The notes beneath the pieces are model-generated. The model ran no database searches. It saw only the letters and a list, made by a program, of their open reading frames with translations, and was not told the DNA's origin. The translations under genes were made by a program, and so were the position numbers. 64,000 nucleotides of DNA from Calamus simplicifolius (lineage: Eukaryota > Streptophyta > Magnoliopsida > Arecales > Arecaceae). Every line of letters begins with the position of its first letter. Positions within the stretch are counted from its first letter, which is position 1. The stretch lies in assembly GCA_900491605.1 (NCBI GenBank), contig UESW01004576.1, forward strand, positions 412,119-476,118. Direction: 5' to 3'. Shown piece by piece: positions 1-9,779 of the stretch.

Positions 1-392
1 GCGGAGTCGACTCTGAAACTCAGAGTCGGCTCCGGAACGTATCAAAAATCAGAAACTTTTCTGATTGACATTAAAATCGTTCCAGATTCATTTTAATTCA
101 TTTTTGACTTGAATTCAATAAAATTGACATTAAGAATTAATTCAAGAACTATTCCAAAAACTCATTGATAAAACATGAATTATAAAATTTCTTTTTGAAA
201 GTTTAAACATTGAGCTTAAAGTTACTTTCAAAATTGATTAAAGTCAAACTTTAACATTCTCATTGATTGTTCAAAATAAATTTATTGCTCATTTAAATAA
301 ACTCATTATATCTTTTAATGAACTCAATGGCTTTTAGTAATCATCAAAATCAAAAGGATTGGGGCATATAATTTTTCAATAATCTTCCAACA
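1..392 (-). repeat. Element 1 3' LTR, partial (cut by window edge)
   Basis: This matches the right LTR from about 8653 to 9034 almost base for base and ends in CCAACA, the complement of the TGTTGG LTR start. It holds the last two palindromes of the U3 array (GAGTCGACTC at 4-13, GAGTCGGCTC at 23-32). It carries about 10 extra bases near 368-378 that the right LTR lacks. Confidence 0.9.
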
Positions 393-406
393 ATCTCCCC
401 CTTTTT
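393..406 (-). other. Polypurine tract of element 1
   Basis: Directly inside the 3' LTR the minus strand reads AAAAAGGGGGAGAT. This is a purine run of the type used to prime plus-strand DNA synthesis in LTR retrotransposons. Its position against the CCAACA end fixes the LTR boundary. Confidence 0.8.
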
Positions 407-890
407 GATGATGACAAAAACATTGAGTTTATGCATGATTGATTAGTGAATTTATTTTGTTTTCATAGTTAGGCTTAGGCTCCCCCTGAATGAGGTAGCT
501 CCCCCTATGAAACTTAAATATCCCATTGTTTATCTCATTGATTACTTTGATTTTCTCATGCATATTACAATCATAAAACTATAAAACTCTCCCCCTTTTT
601 TGTTATCAACAAAAAGGTAGAGAAGCATAAATATTCAATTCATTCATTGAAAGAAGGAAATACATTGAGTAATCAACATATTCATTTCATCAAAAGTCTA
701 ATACATCAAGATGTTTAATACATTGATATCAAAATGAAACATACAAATTTCAGTACATAGCAAGGATTGAAAATCTAATACATCAGAAATGAGTTCTTAC
801 AATCCTAGTTAAATGATCTACTATGTTCTTCATTCCATCAGATTGATTTTACATAATCTTTGAGCCTCTCATCGACAAAGGTGCAAGCAG

Positions 891-2168
891 TCAAAATCTT
901 GTCTTGTAGCTCCGCATTGCACTTGCATAAGTCTCTCCATCTCCGCATATATCTTTAAGTTCTTCAAATATATTTTTGAGATCACCACTTAAAGATACCG
1001 AAGAAGAGCTGAGAGTAGACTCCATCTTAGTGATACGATCATCCAATGAATAAAGAGTCTCCTTCAAATTCATGAACTTATTCTCAAATTCAGATTTAAG
1101 TTTTTCAGATTGATCATCAAATAGAACTTTGAGTTGCTTTAATTGTTGATCTGAGAAACCGGCAGAAGAGATGAAGCTTGATCAAAAGATGGAGCGGGGG
1201 CTGGAGCAGGGGCAGAAGTAGAAGGGCTCGGAGGTGCAGGTGAAGGATGTCTGACTGAAGGTCCTGCAGCCTCAACATCTGTAGCTCTCTCTTCTATCAG
1301 TCCTTTCCTCTCCCATTTTCCATTCTTCTTGATAAAACCCATTCGATGAATGGTGGCCAAGCTATAAAAGTCAGTATGTCGCAGATTCCTCATTGGCTCA
1401 TTATCAGAAATCACAACTCCTTGGCTCAGAAAAATCTTTGTAGAATCATTCCATAGGGCAGGCTAGACTTTCTTTTCCTCCACAGTCTGCAATGTACCAA
1501 AGTATCATACTGGGAAGGTTTATAGGTTTGCCCGTGACAATGGCATCCATCACAAAGATATCTCTTTCCGATACATAATCAAATCTTCCATCTTTGGAAA
1601 GAGTATCCTACTGCAAATATTATGTAATAATCTCAGTTCTAATGAAAGTTGGTTGGCAAAAACCTCTTCAAATCCGACAACATCCCGATTTAATAATCTA
1701 GCAAGAGCGGGACTACGGTCTTCTGAAGAAAAGGTGGCAGTGCCAGATAAGGGTAATCCAACAGTCTAGAAAGAAGCTCAACAGTACAGAGATCCTATGA
1801 CCTCTCACATTGCTAACAGGCCGTGATCTCCTCTAGACAATTTTTGTAGAATTCCTTTACTAGAGAGGGATAGGTGGGGCAATCCAGGAACATATTTTCT
1901 CCCATCCCATCTCAATCAATTGTCTCCCAACAAAAACCCTCAGCTTCAAATAATTCAAAATCTACCTTTCTACCCGTTGTTATGATCCTATCCGCTAATC
2001 TATCTACCTGAAGAGCAGCAGCAGGTGAAGCATTCGGAGTAGAAGAAGAAGTGGAATCCGAGCTGGGTGACGGCTCACGCACGGGACGCCTCACGGTTTT
2101 CCTAACGGCTCGCTTCCTCTTGACGCCGGCCGCACAAGGTTGGAACCACGTTTTGGGGCCATTGGTCG
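891..2168 (-). pseudogene. Extra ORF of element 1, downstream of pol, sense strand (frameshifted)
   Basis: Sense-strand fragments in different frames appear to form one protein. It starts at a MAPKRG methionine near 2168, followed by a Lys/Arg-rich stretch (KRKRAVRKTVRR) and a Ser/Pro-rich linker. Next come a conserved-looking block (KVDFELFEAEGF, then LVKEFYKN in a shifted frame near 1850), a Pro/Ala-rich stretch (about 1170-1260), and a C-terminal region that looks like a coiled coil (891-1140). The VKEFYxN pattern resembles plant transposon-associated extra proteins in SIRE-like elements. Its function is unknown. The basic N-terminus could act as a nuclear signal or in nucleic-acid binding. 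Several frameshifts break it. Confidence 0.6.
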
Positions 2169-2260
2169 ATTGGAAGTGTAATCAGGGATTTAGGAAGTTT
2201 GGAAGGTTTGGAGATTTTGGAGAGAGTATTTTGAAGATTGGAAAGTTTGAAATGAACGGC

Positions 2261-2446
2261 GAGTCGACTCTGCCCTAGATAAATCAACCTGGGACCACTT
2301 CGAGTCGGCTCGCGCAAAGCCAGGGGTCGACTCCGGACAGTCACAGAAAACCATCCCGACTTGGAGTCGACTCGCGCCGAGGAGGGGTCGACCCGAGAGT
2401 TTCAGTCGAAACCAGGAGTCGACTCCGATACGCACCGAGTCGGCTC
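2261..2446. promoter_or_regulatory. Internal GAGTCGACTC palindrome cluster upstream of the extra ORF
   Basis: Copies of GAGTCGACTC, GAGTCGGCTC, GGGTCGACTC or GGGTCGACCC start at 2261, 2302, 2324, 2364, 2385, 2416 and 2437. Most steps are 21-22 or 40-41 bp. The cluster lies between the end of pol (2626) and the extra ORF start (about 2168), so it is upstream of that ORF on the coding strand. The same motif forms the U3 array at 8366-8684. I see no clear TATA box between the cluster and the ORF. A promoter role is inferred. Confidence 0.5.
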
Positions 2447-2625
2447 CGAGACCATTTCAGAGCAAAAACATGAAATTTCTGAAATGTGTCCGGAATTTGA
2501 TCATAAAAATTGATAAAATAATCATTGAATATGAGTGATCAATTAGATATGAATTCTAGATAAGATTTCCTTAAAGATCAAAGATTTGAAGGAATCTTAG
2601 ATAAAATTCCTTAGGGGTTTCAAAT
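2447..2625. other. AT-rich spacer between pol and palindrome cluster of element 1
   Basis: No ORF is supported here. The stretch resembles in composition, and loosely in order, the A/T-rich sequence flanking the last palindrome pair in the LTR (about 8690-8800). This suggests the internal cluster may be an old copy of the U3 region. Confidence 0.35.
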
Positions 2626-4391
2626 TCATTCTAATGGATCACAAATACCTAACTCTCCTCTAAGATAACAGAATCTCTCTTCATTTAAAGGTTTAGTAAA
2701 TATGTCAGCTAATTGTTCTTCAGTGTTAACATAATCAAGACATATTTCATTATTTGCTACATGTTCTCTTATAAAATGATATCTAATTTCTATGTGTTTA
2801 GTTCTTGAATGTTGAATTGGATTTTTAGTTAGATTAATTGCACTTGTGTTATCACATTTATGGTGTTTATCAAGTGTGATACCATAGTCTTCAAGTTGTC
2901 GCTTAATCCATAGGATTTGCGCACAGCAACTTCCAGCCGCTACATATTCAGCTTCAGTAGTTGATAATGCAACTGAATTTTGCTTTTTGCTAAACCATGA
3001 GATTAAGTTACTTCCTAAGAATTGGCATGCACCACTTGTGCTTTTTCTATCTAACTTACATCCAGCATAATCAGAATCAGTGTATGCAATCAGATTTAAT
3101 GTGGAGTCTCTAGAATACCATAAACCTACATTTTTTGTTCCACTTACATATCTTAGTATTCTTTTAACAGCAATTAAATGTGATTCTTTAGGTTCTGATT
3201 GAAATCTAGCACATAAACAAACAGCAAACATAATGTCTGGTCTACTTGCAGTTAAATAAAGTAGGGATCCGATTATACCTCGATAATATTTCTGATCAAC
3301 CTTCTTACCTTCTTCATCTTTGTCCAGCTTGCATGAAGGACTCATTGGTGTTCCGAGGGGTTTCATTGATTCCATACCAAACTTCTTTAGGATTTCTCTT
3401 GTGTATTTTGTTTGGTTGATGAAGATTCCCTCTTTGCTTTGTTTGATTTGGAGTCCAAGGAAGAAGTTGAGTTCTCCCATCATGCTCATCTCAAATTCTC
3501 CCTGCATCAACTTGGCAAATTCTTGACATAGAGAATCGTTAGTAGCACCAAAAATAATGTCATCAACATATATTTGTACTACAATAAATCTTTACTTTTC
3601 TTTTCAAAAACAAAGTTTTATCAACATTTCCTCTTATAAAATCATTTTCAATTAAGAATTTACTTAATCTATCATACCAAGCTCTAGGTGCTTGTTTCAA
3701 ACCATATAAAGCTTTGTGCAATTTAAAAACGTGATTTGAAAATTCGTGATCTTCAAAACCTGGTGGTTGTTCTACATAAACTTCTTCATTTATAAATCCA
3801 TTTAAAAATGCGCTTTTAACATCCATTTGAAATAAGTTAAAATTCATATGACATGCAAATGCAAGTAATAGCTAATGGCTTCTAATCTAGCTACTGGCGC
3901 AAAGGTTTCATCAAAATCAATACCTTCTTCTTGATTATATCCTTTTGCAACCAATCTAGCTTTGTTTCTAATTACTATGCCATTTTCATCTAGTTTATTT
4001 CTAATATCCATTTTGATCCTATAACTGAATGATTTTTAGGTCTTTCAACTAAAGTCCATACATTATTTCTTGTAAATTGATTTAATTCTTCTTGCATTGC
4101 TAACATCCAATTATTATCTTTTTCAGCTTCTTCAATAGTTTTAGGTTCAATTTGTGATACAAATGCAAGATGATTACTAATATTTCTCATATATGATCTA
4201 GTTCTTATTCCTTGAGATGGATCACCTATAATCAATTCCTTGGGATGACTATGAGCATATCTCCAGTCTCTTGGAAGATCTATATCATTATGATCAATAT
4301 TGATCATCGTCCTTATGTGAATCATCATCTTTAGCTTCTTGCTCATGATCTGAAGATACTTCAATATTAAGTTTTTCAAGATCTTTTTCAA
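2626..4391 (-). pseudogene. Element 1 reverse transcriptase and RNase H (frameshifted)
   Basis: Copia-type reverse transcriptase begins near 4391 (NNVWTLVERP, then IGSKWI). It continues with MDVKSAFLNG and the catalytic YVDD box, encoded at 3559-3570 between open segments, and FFLGLQIKQSK. RNase H follows with the acidic TDSDYAG segment, STTEAEY and RTKHIEIRYHFIRE, ending at a stop at 2626. The 2626-3510 piece is a clean 294-codon frame. Upstream parts need frame changes near 3540-3560, 3850-3990 and 4400-4580. The protein would copy element RNA into DNA in virus-like particles. Confidence 0.88.
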
Positions 4392-4584
4392 TTATGTTTG
4401 TATCTTCCTCATCATCAAGCTTTTCAGAACTAGATGCTAAAGACTCATCGAAAACTATATGAATGGATTCTTCAACTACTAAGTTTTCTTGTTAAATACT
4501 CTATAAGCTTTACTAGTTGTTGAATATCCTAAGAATATTCCTTCATCAGATTTAGCATCAAATTTGCCTAAATTGTTTTTACCA

Positions 4585-5339
4585 TTATTGAATAAAACAT
4601 TTACATCCAAATGCATGAAAGTATTTTATATTGGGTTTTCTTTCATTCCATAATTCATAAGGTGTTTTCTTTAAGATTGGTCTTATTAGGGCTCGATTTA
4701 AGATGTAGCATGCTGTGTTAATAGCTTCCGCCCAAAAGTACTTTGGTAGGTTACTTTCGCATAGCATGGTACGGGCCATGTCTTCTAGAGTCCTATTTTT
4801 CCTTTCAACTACACCATTTTGCTGTGGAGTCCTAGGGGCTGAAAAATTATGATTAATACCATTTTCAGTGCAAAACTTTCAAATAAGTGATTTTCAAATT
4901 CAGTTCCATGATCACTTCTTAGAGATACTATGGTAGTGTTTTTCTCATTTGTGACTTTCTTGAAGAATTTCAGGAATATCGAGAAAGTCTCATCTTTGTG
5001 AGCTAAAAACATTACCCAAGTATATCTAGAATAATCATCTACAATCACTAGACCATATTTCTTTCCTCCTAGACTTGTGGTTCTAGTTGGTCCAAAAAGG
5101 TCCATGTGAAGTAGCTCTAATGCCTAGAAGTTGAAACAATTTTTAGATTTGAAAGAACTTCTAGTTTGTTTTCCAAATTGACATGCATCACATATTTTGT
5201 TATTTTCAAAATCTAGTTTAGGTAAGCCTTTAACTAAATCCATTTTAATTAATTTTGAAATAAGGTGTGTGCTTGCATGACCTAATCTACGATGCCACAA
5301 CCAACTCTCATTTATATTAGCATTGTCAGCAATAAGCAA
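4585..5339 (-). pseudogene. Element 1 GAG-pre-integrase and integrase (frameshifted)
   Basis: The GAG-pre-integrase zinc-binding segment is visible at the right end (WLWHRRLGHAS, then CDACQFGKQ). The integrase core follows, with the first acidic residue in MDLFGPTRT and VDDYSRYTWV, the second in SLRSDHGTEFEN, and the C-terminal half (YFWAEAINTACYILNR). Frame changes occur near 5110 and 4800. Integrase would insert the cDNA copy into the genome. Confidence 0.87.
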
Positions 5340-5500
5340 TGATCACTCAAAGATAATTTTTCTAGATCAACCAAGTAAACATTGCCATGTCTATAACCAG
5401 TAAATACAATGCTATTATCAATAGAATTAGTTACAGTGCATATAGAAGATTTAAATGAAACATTAAAGTTTTATCACATAATTGGCTTATACTAATTAGA

Positions 5501-5725
5501 TTATGCTTTCAAACCATCAACATAAAGTACATTATCAATAAATGTAGATGGAGTTATACGAACTTTACCAAGGCCCATAATTTGACCTTTACCATTATCG
5601 CCAAACGTAACAACTCCACCTTTCTTTTCTTCCAGGGTGATGAATTCATCTTTGTCACCCGTCATATGTCTTGAGCAGCCACTATCAAGGTACCACTTTT
5701 TTTTGATCTTTTGGCTACAAGACAT
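5501..5725 (-). pseudogene. Element 1 aspartic protease segment
   Basis: The fragment contains WYLDSGCSRHMTG, the copia protease active-site motif (D-S-G), followed by VTFGDNGKGQIMGLGK. Retroviral-type proteases of this group process the Gag-Pol polyprotein. The segment lies between the Gag zinc knuckle and the integrase, as expected. Stops around 5340-5500 and 5730-6228 separate it from its neighbours. Confidence 0.85.
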
Positions 5726-6228
5726 TCCTGCAACATAATTTAAACTTTATGTTTAGGTACCCAAGCTTTCTTGGGTCCTTCATGGTTAGTAGCAATAAAA
5801 TTGTTCCTTTCGGAACCCAAATTTTCTTTTTTTTAATTTCATTTTACTTATTGTTTTGCACTCAAAGATTTATGTCCTTTTTGATTACATTTAAAACAAG
5901 TAATATTACTTTGGTTAGCTTTTACAAAAATTTTTCAAATTTTTGTTTCTAAATGTGTATACCCTAAACCTGCTTTGTCAAAAACTGCTTTTTGACTATT
6001 AAAATCAATTTAGTTTAGTTGAGCTTAGAGTAAATTTCTCAACAATACTTTATACTTTTTAACATCTTTCTTTAGAAAATCATTTTCATTAGAGATTGAT
6101 TCTTTTTCTTTAATTAGATTTTCATTTTCAGATTTAAGAATTCTTATTAAGATTTTCTTTTCTTTTAATAAAGTTTAAATTTTTCTTTTTCAAAAATTTG
6201 TTTCTTTTTCAAATTTTGAAATCAATCA

Positions 6229-7348
6229 TCAATTCATTAAATGCTTCAAACATTTCATCAAAAGTAAATTCATCATCGGGGTTTCGGTACTTACCTCTTC
6301 GTTGTCGTCCGCCATGAAGCAAACATTTGCAACTTCTTTTTGTTCTTCTTCTTCGGAAGAAGACTCTTCACTGTCAGTCCAAGTTGCCATGTAGGCCTTT
6401 TTCTTTTTCTTGTAGGCCTTCTTAAGTAAAGGACAGTCATATCTAAAATGCCCTGGCTTTTTACATTCATAACATAAGGGCTCTTTCTCTTTGTCCTTGT
6501 CCTTTTTCTTATCTTTCTTTTCTCCTTCCATTTTGATCCAAATCTTTCTTGTGGAAGGGCCTCCTTTTTGCATAAATTTCTTGAATTTCCTTGCAAGAGA
6601 GGGCTCTCATCATCATCATCTCATCATCATGCTGCTTCTTCCTTTTGCAGCTTTGAGGGCGATGGTCTTCTTCTTTCTTGACTCATCCTCATTGACATGT
6701 TGTTTAACTTGAGCTCATGAGTCATTAGCGAACCAAGAAGCTCTTCCAATGGTAGGTGTTCAGATCTTTGGCTTCTTGTATGGCTGTCACCTTGGCTTCC
6801 CAAGTCCTTGGAAGACCTAAGAATTTTGCGAACAAGCTCAGAGTTAGTATATTTTCCAAGACTTTTCAAACCATTCACAATATCAGTGAATCTAGTGAAC
6901 ATGCATGTGATGGTTTCATTTTGTTCCATGTAAATAATTCATATTTATGAACCAAAATATTTATCTTTGATTCTTTTACTTGGTTTGTTCCTTCATGTGT
7001 TATTTCCAACCTATCCCAAATTTCTTTTGCGGAATTACATGTTGAGATTCGGTTGAATTCATTAGAGTCTAAGGAACAATACAAAATGTTAATGGCTTTA
7101 GCATTTAGTTGTGCCATTCTCCTATCATTATCATTCCAATCCCTTTCGGGCTTAGGAACAATAGTGCCATCTATTACGTGTGTGGGTGTACTAGGTCCAT
7201 TTATTATTACTCCCCACAATTCATAGTCAGAAGCTTGAATGAATATTCTCATTCTAGCTTTCCAATATGAATAGTTGGTTCCATTAAATAAAGGAGGTCT
7301 ATTCGTAGAATGACCTTCAGCAAAACATGAACCACTTTGTGTTGCCAT
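6229..7348 (-). pseudogene. Element 1 gag with CCHC zinc knuckle (frameshifted)
   Basis: The first methionine is at 7348 (MATQSGS), 49 bases inside the primer binding site. NRPPLFNGTNYSYWKARM is the N-terminal block of plant copia Gag. The region 6627-6929 continues Gag in a shifted frame (TCMFTRFTDIVNGL). A CX2CX4HX4C zinc knuckle, CYECKKPGHFRYDC, lies near 6440-6480. Gag would form the virus-like particle and bind element RNA through the knuckle. At least two frame changes break it. Confidence 0.87.
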
Positions 7349-7396
7349 AAGGATCTTTAGCCCTTGATCGTGAGATCAAATTCTAAATGAGCACTT

Positions 7397-7408
7397 GCTC
7401 TGATACCA
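7397..7408 (-). other. Primer binding site of element 1 (initiator Met tRNA type)
   Basis: The minus strand reads TGGTATCAGAGC two bases inside the 5' LTR. This is the usual complement of the 3' end of plant initiator methionine tRNA, the common primer for copia elements. Confidence 0.93.
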
Positions 7409-7754
7409 ATTGTTGGCCCAGATGGCAACCCAAGAGGGGGGGTGAATTGGGTTCTTAAAAATTTAAGCCTTTTAAATGTTTTAGCTTAAGATGAAGTGAA
7501 GAAAATAAAGCAATGCACAAACAGAATAAAAGAGATAGAGATAGAGACAATGAGCACGGCAAACACAAGATTTTATAGTGGTTCGGTGCAACCAACACCT
7601 ACGTCCACTCCCAAGATTCACTTGGGTCCACACTATAATCTCCCTAGATTACAGCCGAGTTGTTTTACAAGCTCACAACTCAAACTTGTTGTTTTCCCGG
7701 GATCACAACGAACCCAGCCGGTTTTCAAGGGCTCACCAGCACAAAACCCAAACC

Positions 7755-7818
7755 CAAGCTTAACCAAGCTTGAACGAGGTAAGACTACCTCCACTAGTTC
7801 AATCCCAGATTGAACTAG
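7755..7818 (-). other. Hairpins in the RNA leader (R-U5) of element 1
   Basis: At 7794-7818 there is a perfect inverted repeat, CTAGTTCAATC / GATTGAACTAG, with an 11-base stem and a 3-base loop. At about 7755-7772 there is a second, CAAGCTT / AAGCTTG with a 4-base loop. Both lie downstream of the predicted start site and would be in the transcript. A role in RNA dimerisation, packaging or priming is possible but unproven. Confidence 0.5.
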
Positions 7819-8248
7819 ACAAAGAATAGAAATATGTTTGTTTTACAATGCTCCTTAATGAGCAGATAAACAAAATAAGAATAGAGTTTAGATAAGCCTG
7901 ATTTGCAGTTGGTTGGCTTTGAGCTTTTCTTCTTTTCTTCAACTCCTTTGAAGTGTAGAATCAGGCCTCAGCACGGATTCTCACGGAAAGTTTGGAGTTG
8001 ATTTGGGCTTTTCCTCTTTTCTTTGAGTGTTGAAAATCCTTGATTTGCTCTTGATGCACTTGGATTTTCTTGAAGCTTCCTTGGATTGAGCTTGAGCACA
8101 GAAGGAACTTCCTTTGATTTCACTCTTTCTTTCACTCTATTTTGAATCTCGGATTTTTTCAATAAGCTCTGTTTTTCCGATTTTTCTCTTCTTTTTCTTT
8201 GAAATAAATTTCTCTCTATTGTCTCTCTTTGATTTGAAAAGAGCTTCT

Positions 8249-8258
8249 CTATTTATAG
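8249..8258 (-). promoter_or_regulatory. Predicted TATA box of element 1 LTR
   Basis: The minus strand reads CTATAAATAG, a strong plant TATA box, about 110 bases downstream of the palindrome array. Transcription would begin roughly 30 bases further on, near 8220. Confidence 0.75.
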
Positions 8259-8365
8259 ATTCTGCAAGAATATAGCCGTTAGAGACAAAGAAAAATAGCC
8301 GTTAATCAAAAAACTTACCGTTGGAGCTGAGTTGGCATCCGTAAAAATTTCGCCCAGATTTGCTG

Positions 8366-8684
8366 GAGTCGACTCATGCTTTTCCCGAGTCGGCTCGAGC
8401 TCGTCTTACCAAAAATAGAAATGTTTATAAAGGTTAGGGGTCGACTCACCAAAAGTAAAGTGTCGACTCCTGAAAGTCGGGAGTCGACTCATGAAAGGTT
8501 GGGGTCGACTCGCGAAGTGCTCAGAAAAACACTCTTCTGGTGTCTGAGCGGAGTCGACTCGCACAGTCATGGAGTCGGCTCGACAGAATCAGGGGTCGAC
8601 TCGACAAATTTCGTGGGTCGACTCGAGACAGATGCACATTTCTGTACACTGAGTGGAGTCGACTCTGAAACTCAGAGTCGGCTC
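8366..8684. promoter_or_regulatory. Phased GAGTCGACTC palindrome array in U3 of element 1
   Basis: Twelve 10-bp sites start at 8366, 8387, 8438, 8459, 8481, 8502, 8551, 8572, 8593, 8615, 8656 and 8675. They are GAGTCGACTC or one-base variants such as GAGTCGGCTC, GGGTCGACTC and GTGTCGACTC. Steps are mostly 19-22 bp, with gaps of 41-51 bp. The 11-bp spacers are not conserved. The array ends about 110 bp upstream of the TATA box. It looks like an enhancer of stacked dimer-binding sites, which is an inference. Confidence 0.7.
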
Positions 8685-9039
8685 CGGAACGTATCAAAAA
8701 TCAGAAACTTTTCTGATTGACATTAAAATCGTTCCAGATTCATTTTAATTCATTTTTGACTTGAATTCAATAAAATTGACATTAAGAATTAATTCAAGAA
8801 CTATTCCAAAAACTCATTGATAAAACATGAATTATAAAATTTCTTTTTGAAAGTTTAAACATTGAGCTTAAAGTTACTTTCAAAATTGATTAAAGTCAAA
8901 CTTTAACATTCTCATTGATTGTTCAAAATAAATTTATTGCTCATTTAAATAAACTCATTATATCTTTTAATGAACTCAATGGCTTTTAGTAATCATCAAA
9001 ATCAAAAGGATTGGGCATCAATAATCTTCCAACAAACCA

Positions 9040-9402
9040 ATTTTATAACCTCTTTCGCTAGGAAGGATTTCTAGGATACCATTATGAGGAATGCTTAATT
9101 AGAGTCTTTCGATCAAGGTCAATCCTATTTTTTCACATGGGATGAAATTGTTCCATAACCAAGTTAATATTTTCATAAAATCTTTAATTAACTCAGGATA
9201 AATTGGCCTTTTGGTAGATAAGCCAACCTTGATTAACAAGGAGTTTTCTATTTAAAGTTTTCTTGTCTAGGAAGTTAAATCTACTAACCTTCCATGAACA
9301 AATGATTTTGCGGCAAGAGGGTGTTGATTGAGAGGAAGAAGAAGACTTCCTTCGAAGATCAGAATCATCATCTCTTGCGATTGCTTTCTTCTTGGGAGCC
9401 AT
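9040..9402 (-). pseudogene. N-terminal part of the extra ORF of element 2, cut by element 1
   Basis: It starts at MAPKKKAIARDDDSDLRRKS, followed by a Ser-rich run and a block (FNFLDKKTLNRKLLVNQGW) in the same relative place as the KVDFELFEAEGF block of element 1. After a frameshift, reading leftward, a segment rich in Asn, Met and Trp continues up to the element 1 insertion. The shared MAPK start and basic N-terminus suggest that the two extra ORFs are homologous. The product is unknown. Confidence 0.55.
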
Positions 9403-9550
9403 CCACGATCTTCACTTGGAAGATAGATTGGAAGAGGAATGGAATGAGATGAAAAGTGTGAAGAGATAAAGTGTGGAGAGGACGATCTTGAAGAGGAGAC
9501 GGTTGAATGAAAGTCGGTTGGTGAAAGGTTATATAGGAAGGATTCAAGAG

Positions 9551-9675
9551 GTTAGCTGGCCAGGTGACTGTTTGGTTGCCTGGTTGGTTAACTGCCATGA
9601 AAAATAAAAGGTTCAATGGCCGGTTGGTGGATGATTTTAAAAAGTTTCTCATGTGGGAAAAACTTCAGCTAACTG
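9551..9675. promoter_or_regulatory. GTTAGCT-type half sites upstream of element 2 extra ORF
   Basis: GTTAGCT (9551), GTTAACT (9587) and CAGCTAACTG (9666) lie 150-270 bp upstream of the extra ORF start at 9402, with GGCCAGG and GGCCGG nearby. The same words make up the LTR array at 15512-16765. Only three sites are present and their spacing is not regular, so this is weaker than the matching cluster in element 1. Confidence 0.35.
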
Positions 9676-9779
9676 ACACACTCATAGCAAGCATTTAATT
9701 GAAAGATTTTCCATTAAGAGATTTGATTGAATGGAAATGATGCAACATATTTAAATATGATTTTCCAATATTAATTCAT

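Larger units (their letters stand above)
1..9034 (-). mobile_element. Ty1/copia retrotransposon, SIRE/Maximus-like (element 1), nearly complete
   Basis: On the minus strand the order is 5' LTR, primer binding site, gag with a zinc knuckle, protease, integrase, reverse transcriptase/RNase H, an extra ORF, polypurine tract and 3' LTR. Integrase before reverse transcriptase is the copia order. A long extra ORF downstream of pol is known from the SIRE/Maximus lineage. The window begins inside the 3' LTR. The shared part of the two LTRs differs by about one substitution and one 10-base indel, so insertion looks recent, yet gag and pol are broken into many frames. The element sits inside the extra ORF of element 2. 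Confidence 0.9.
7411..9034 (-). repeat. Element 1 5' LTR (about 1.6 kb)
   Basis: On the plus strand it runs TGTTGG...CCAACA, the expected terminal inverted ends. Read on the minus strand it has a distal AT-rich U3 (9034-8700), a palindrome array (8684-8366), a TATA box (8249-8258) and a leader of about 800 nt with strong hairpins. The outer flank AACCA (9035-9039) would be the target-site duplication; its partner is off-window. Confidence 0.9.

Noticed and set aside
8366..8684. Possible CRISPR-like array
   Set aside because: The repeats are 10 bp, palindromic and variable with 11-bp spacers. The context is a plant retrotransposon LTR, and no cas-like genes are present.
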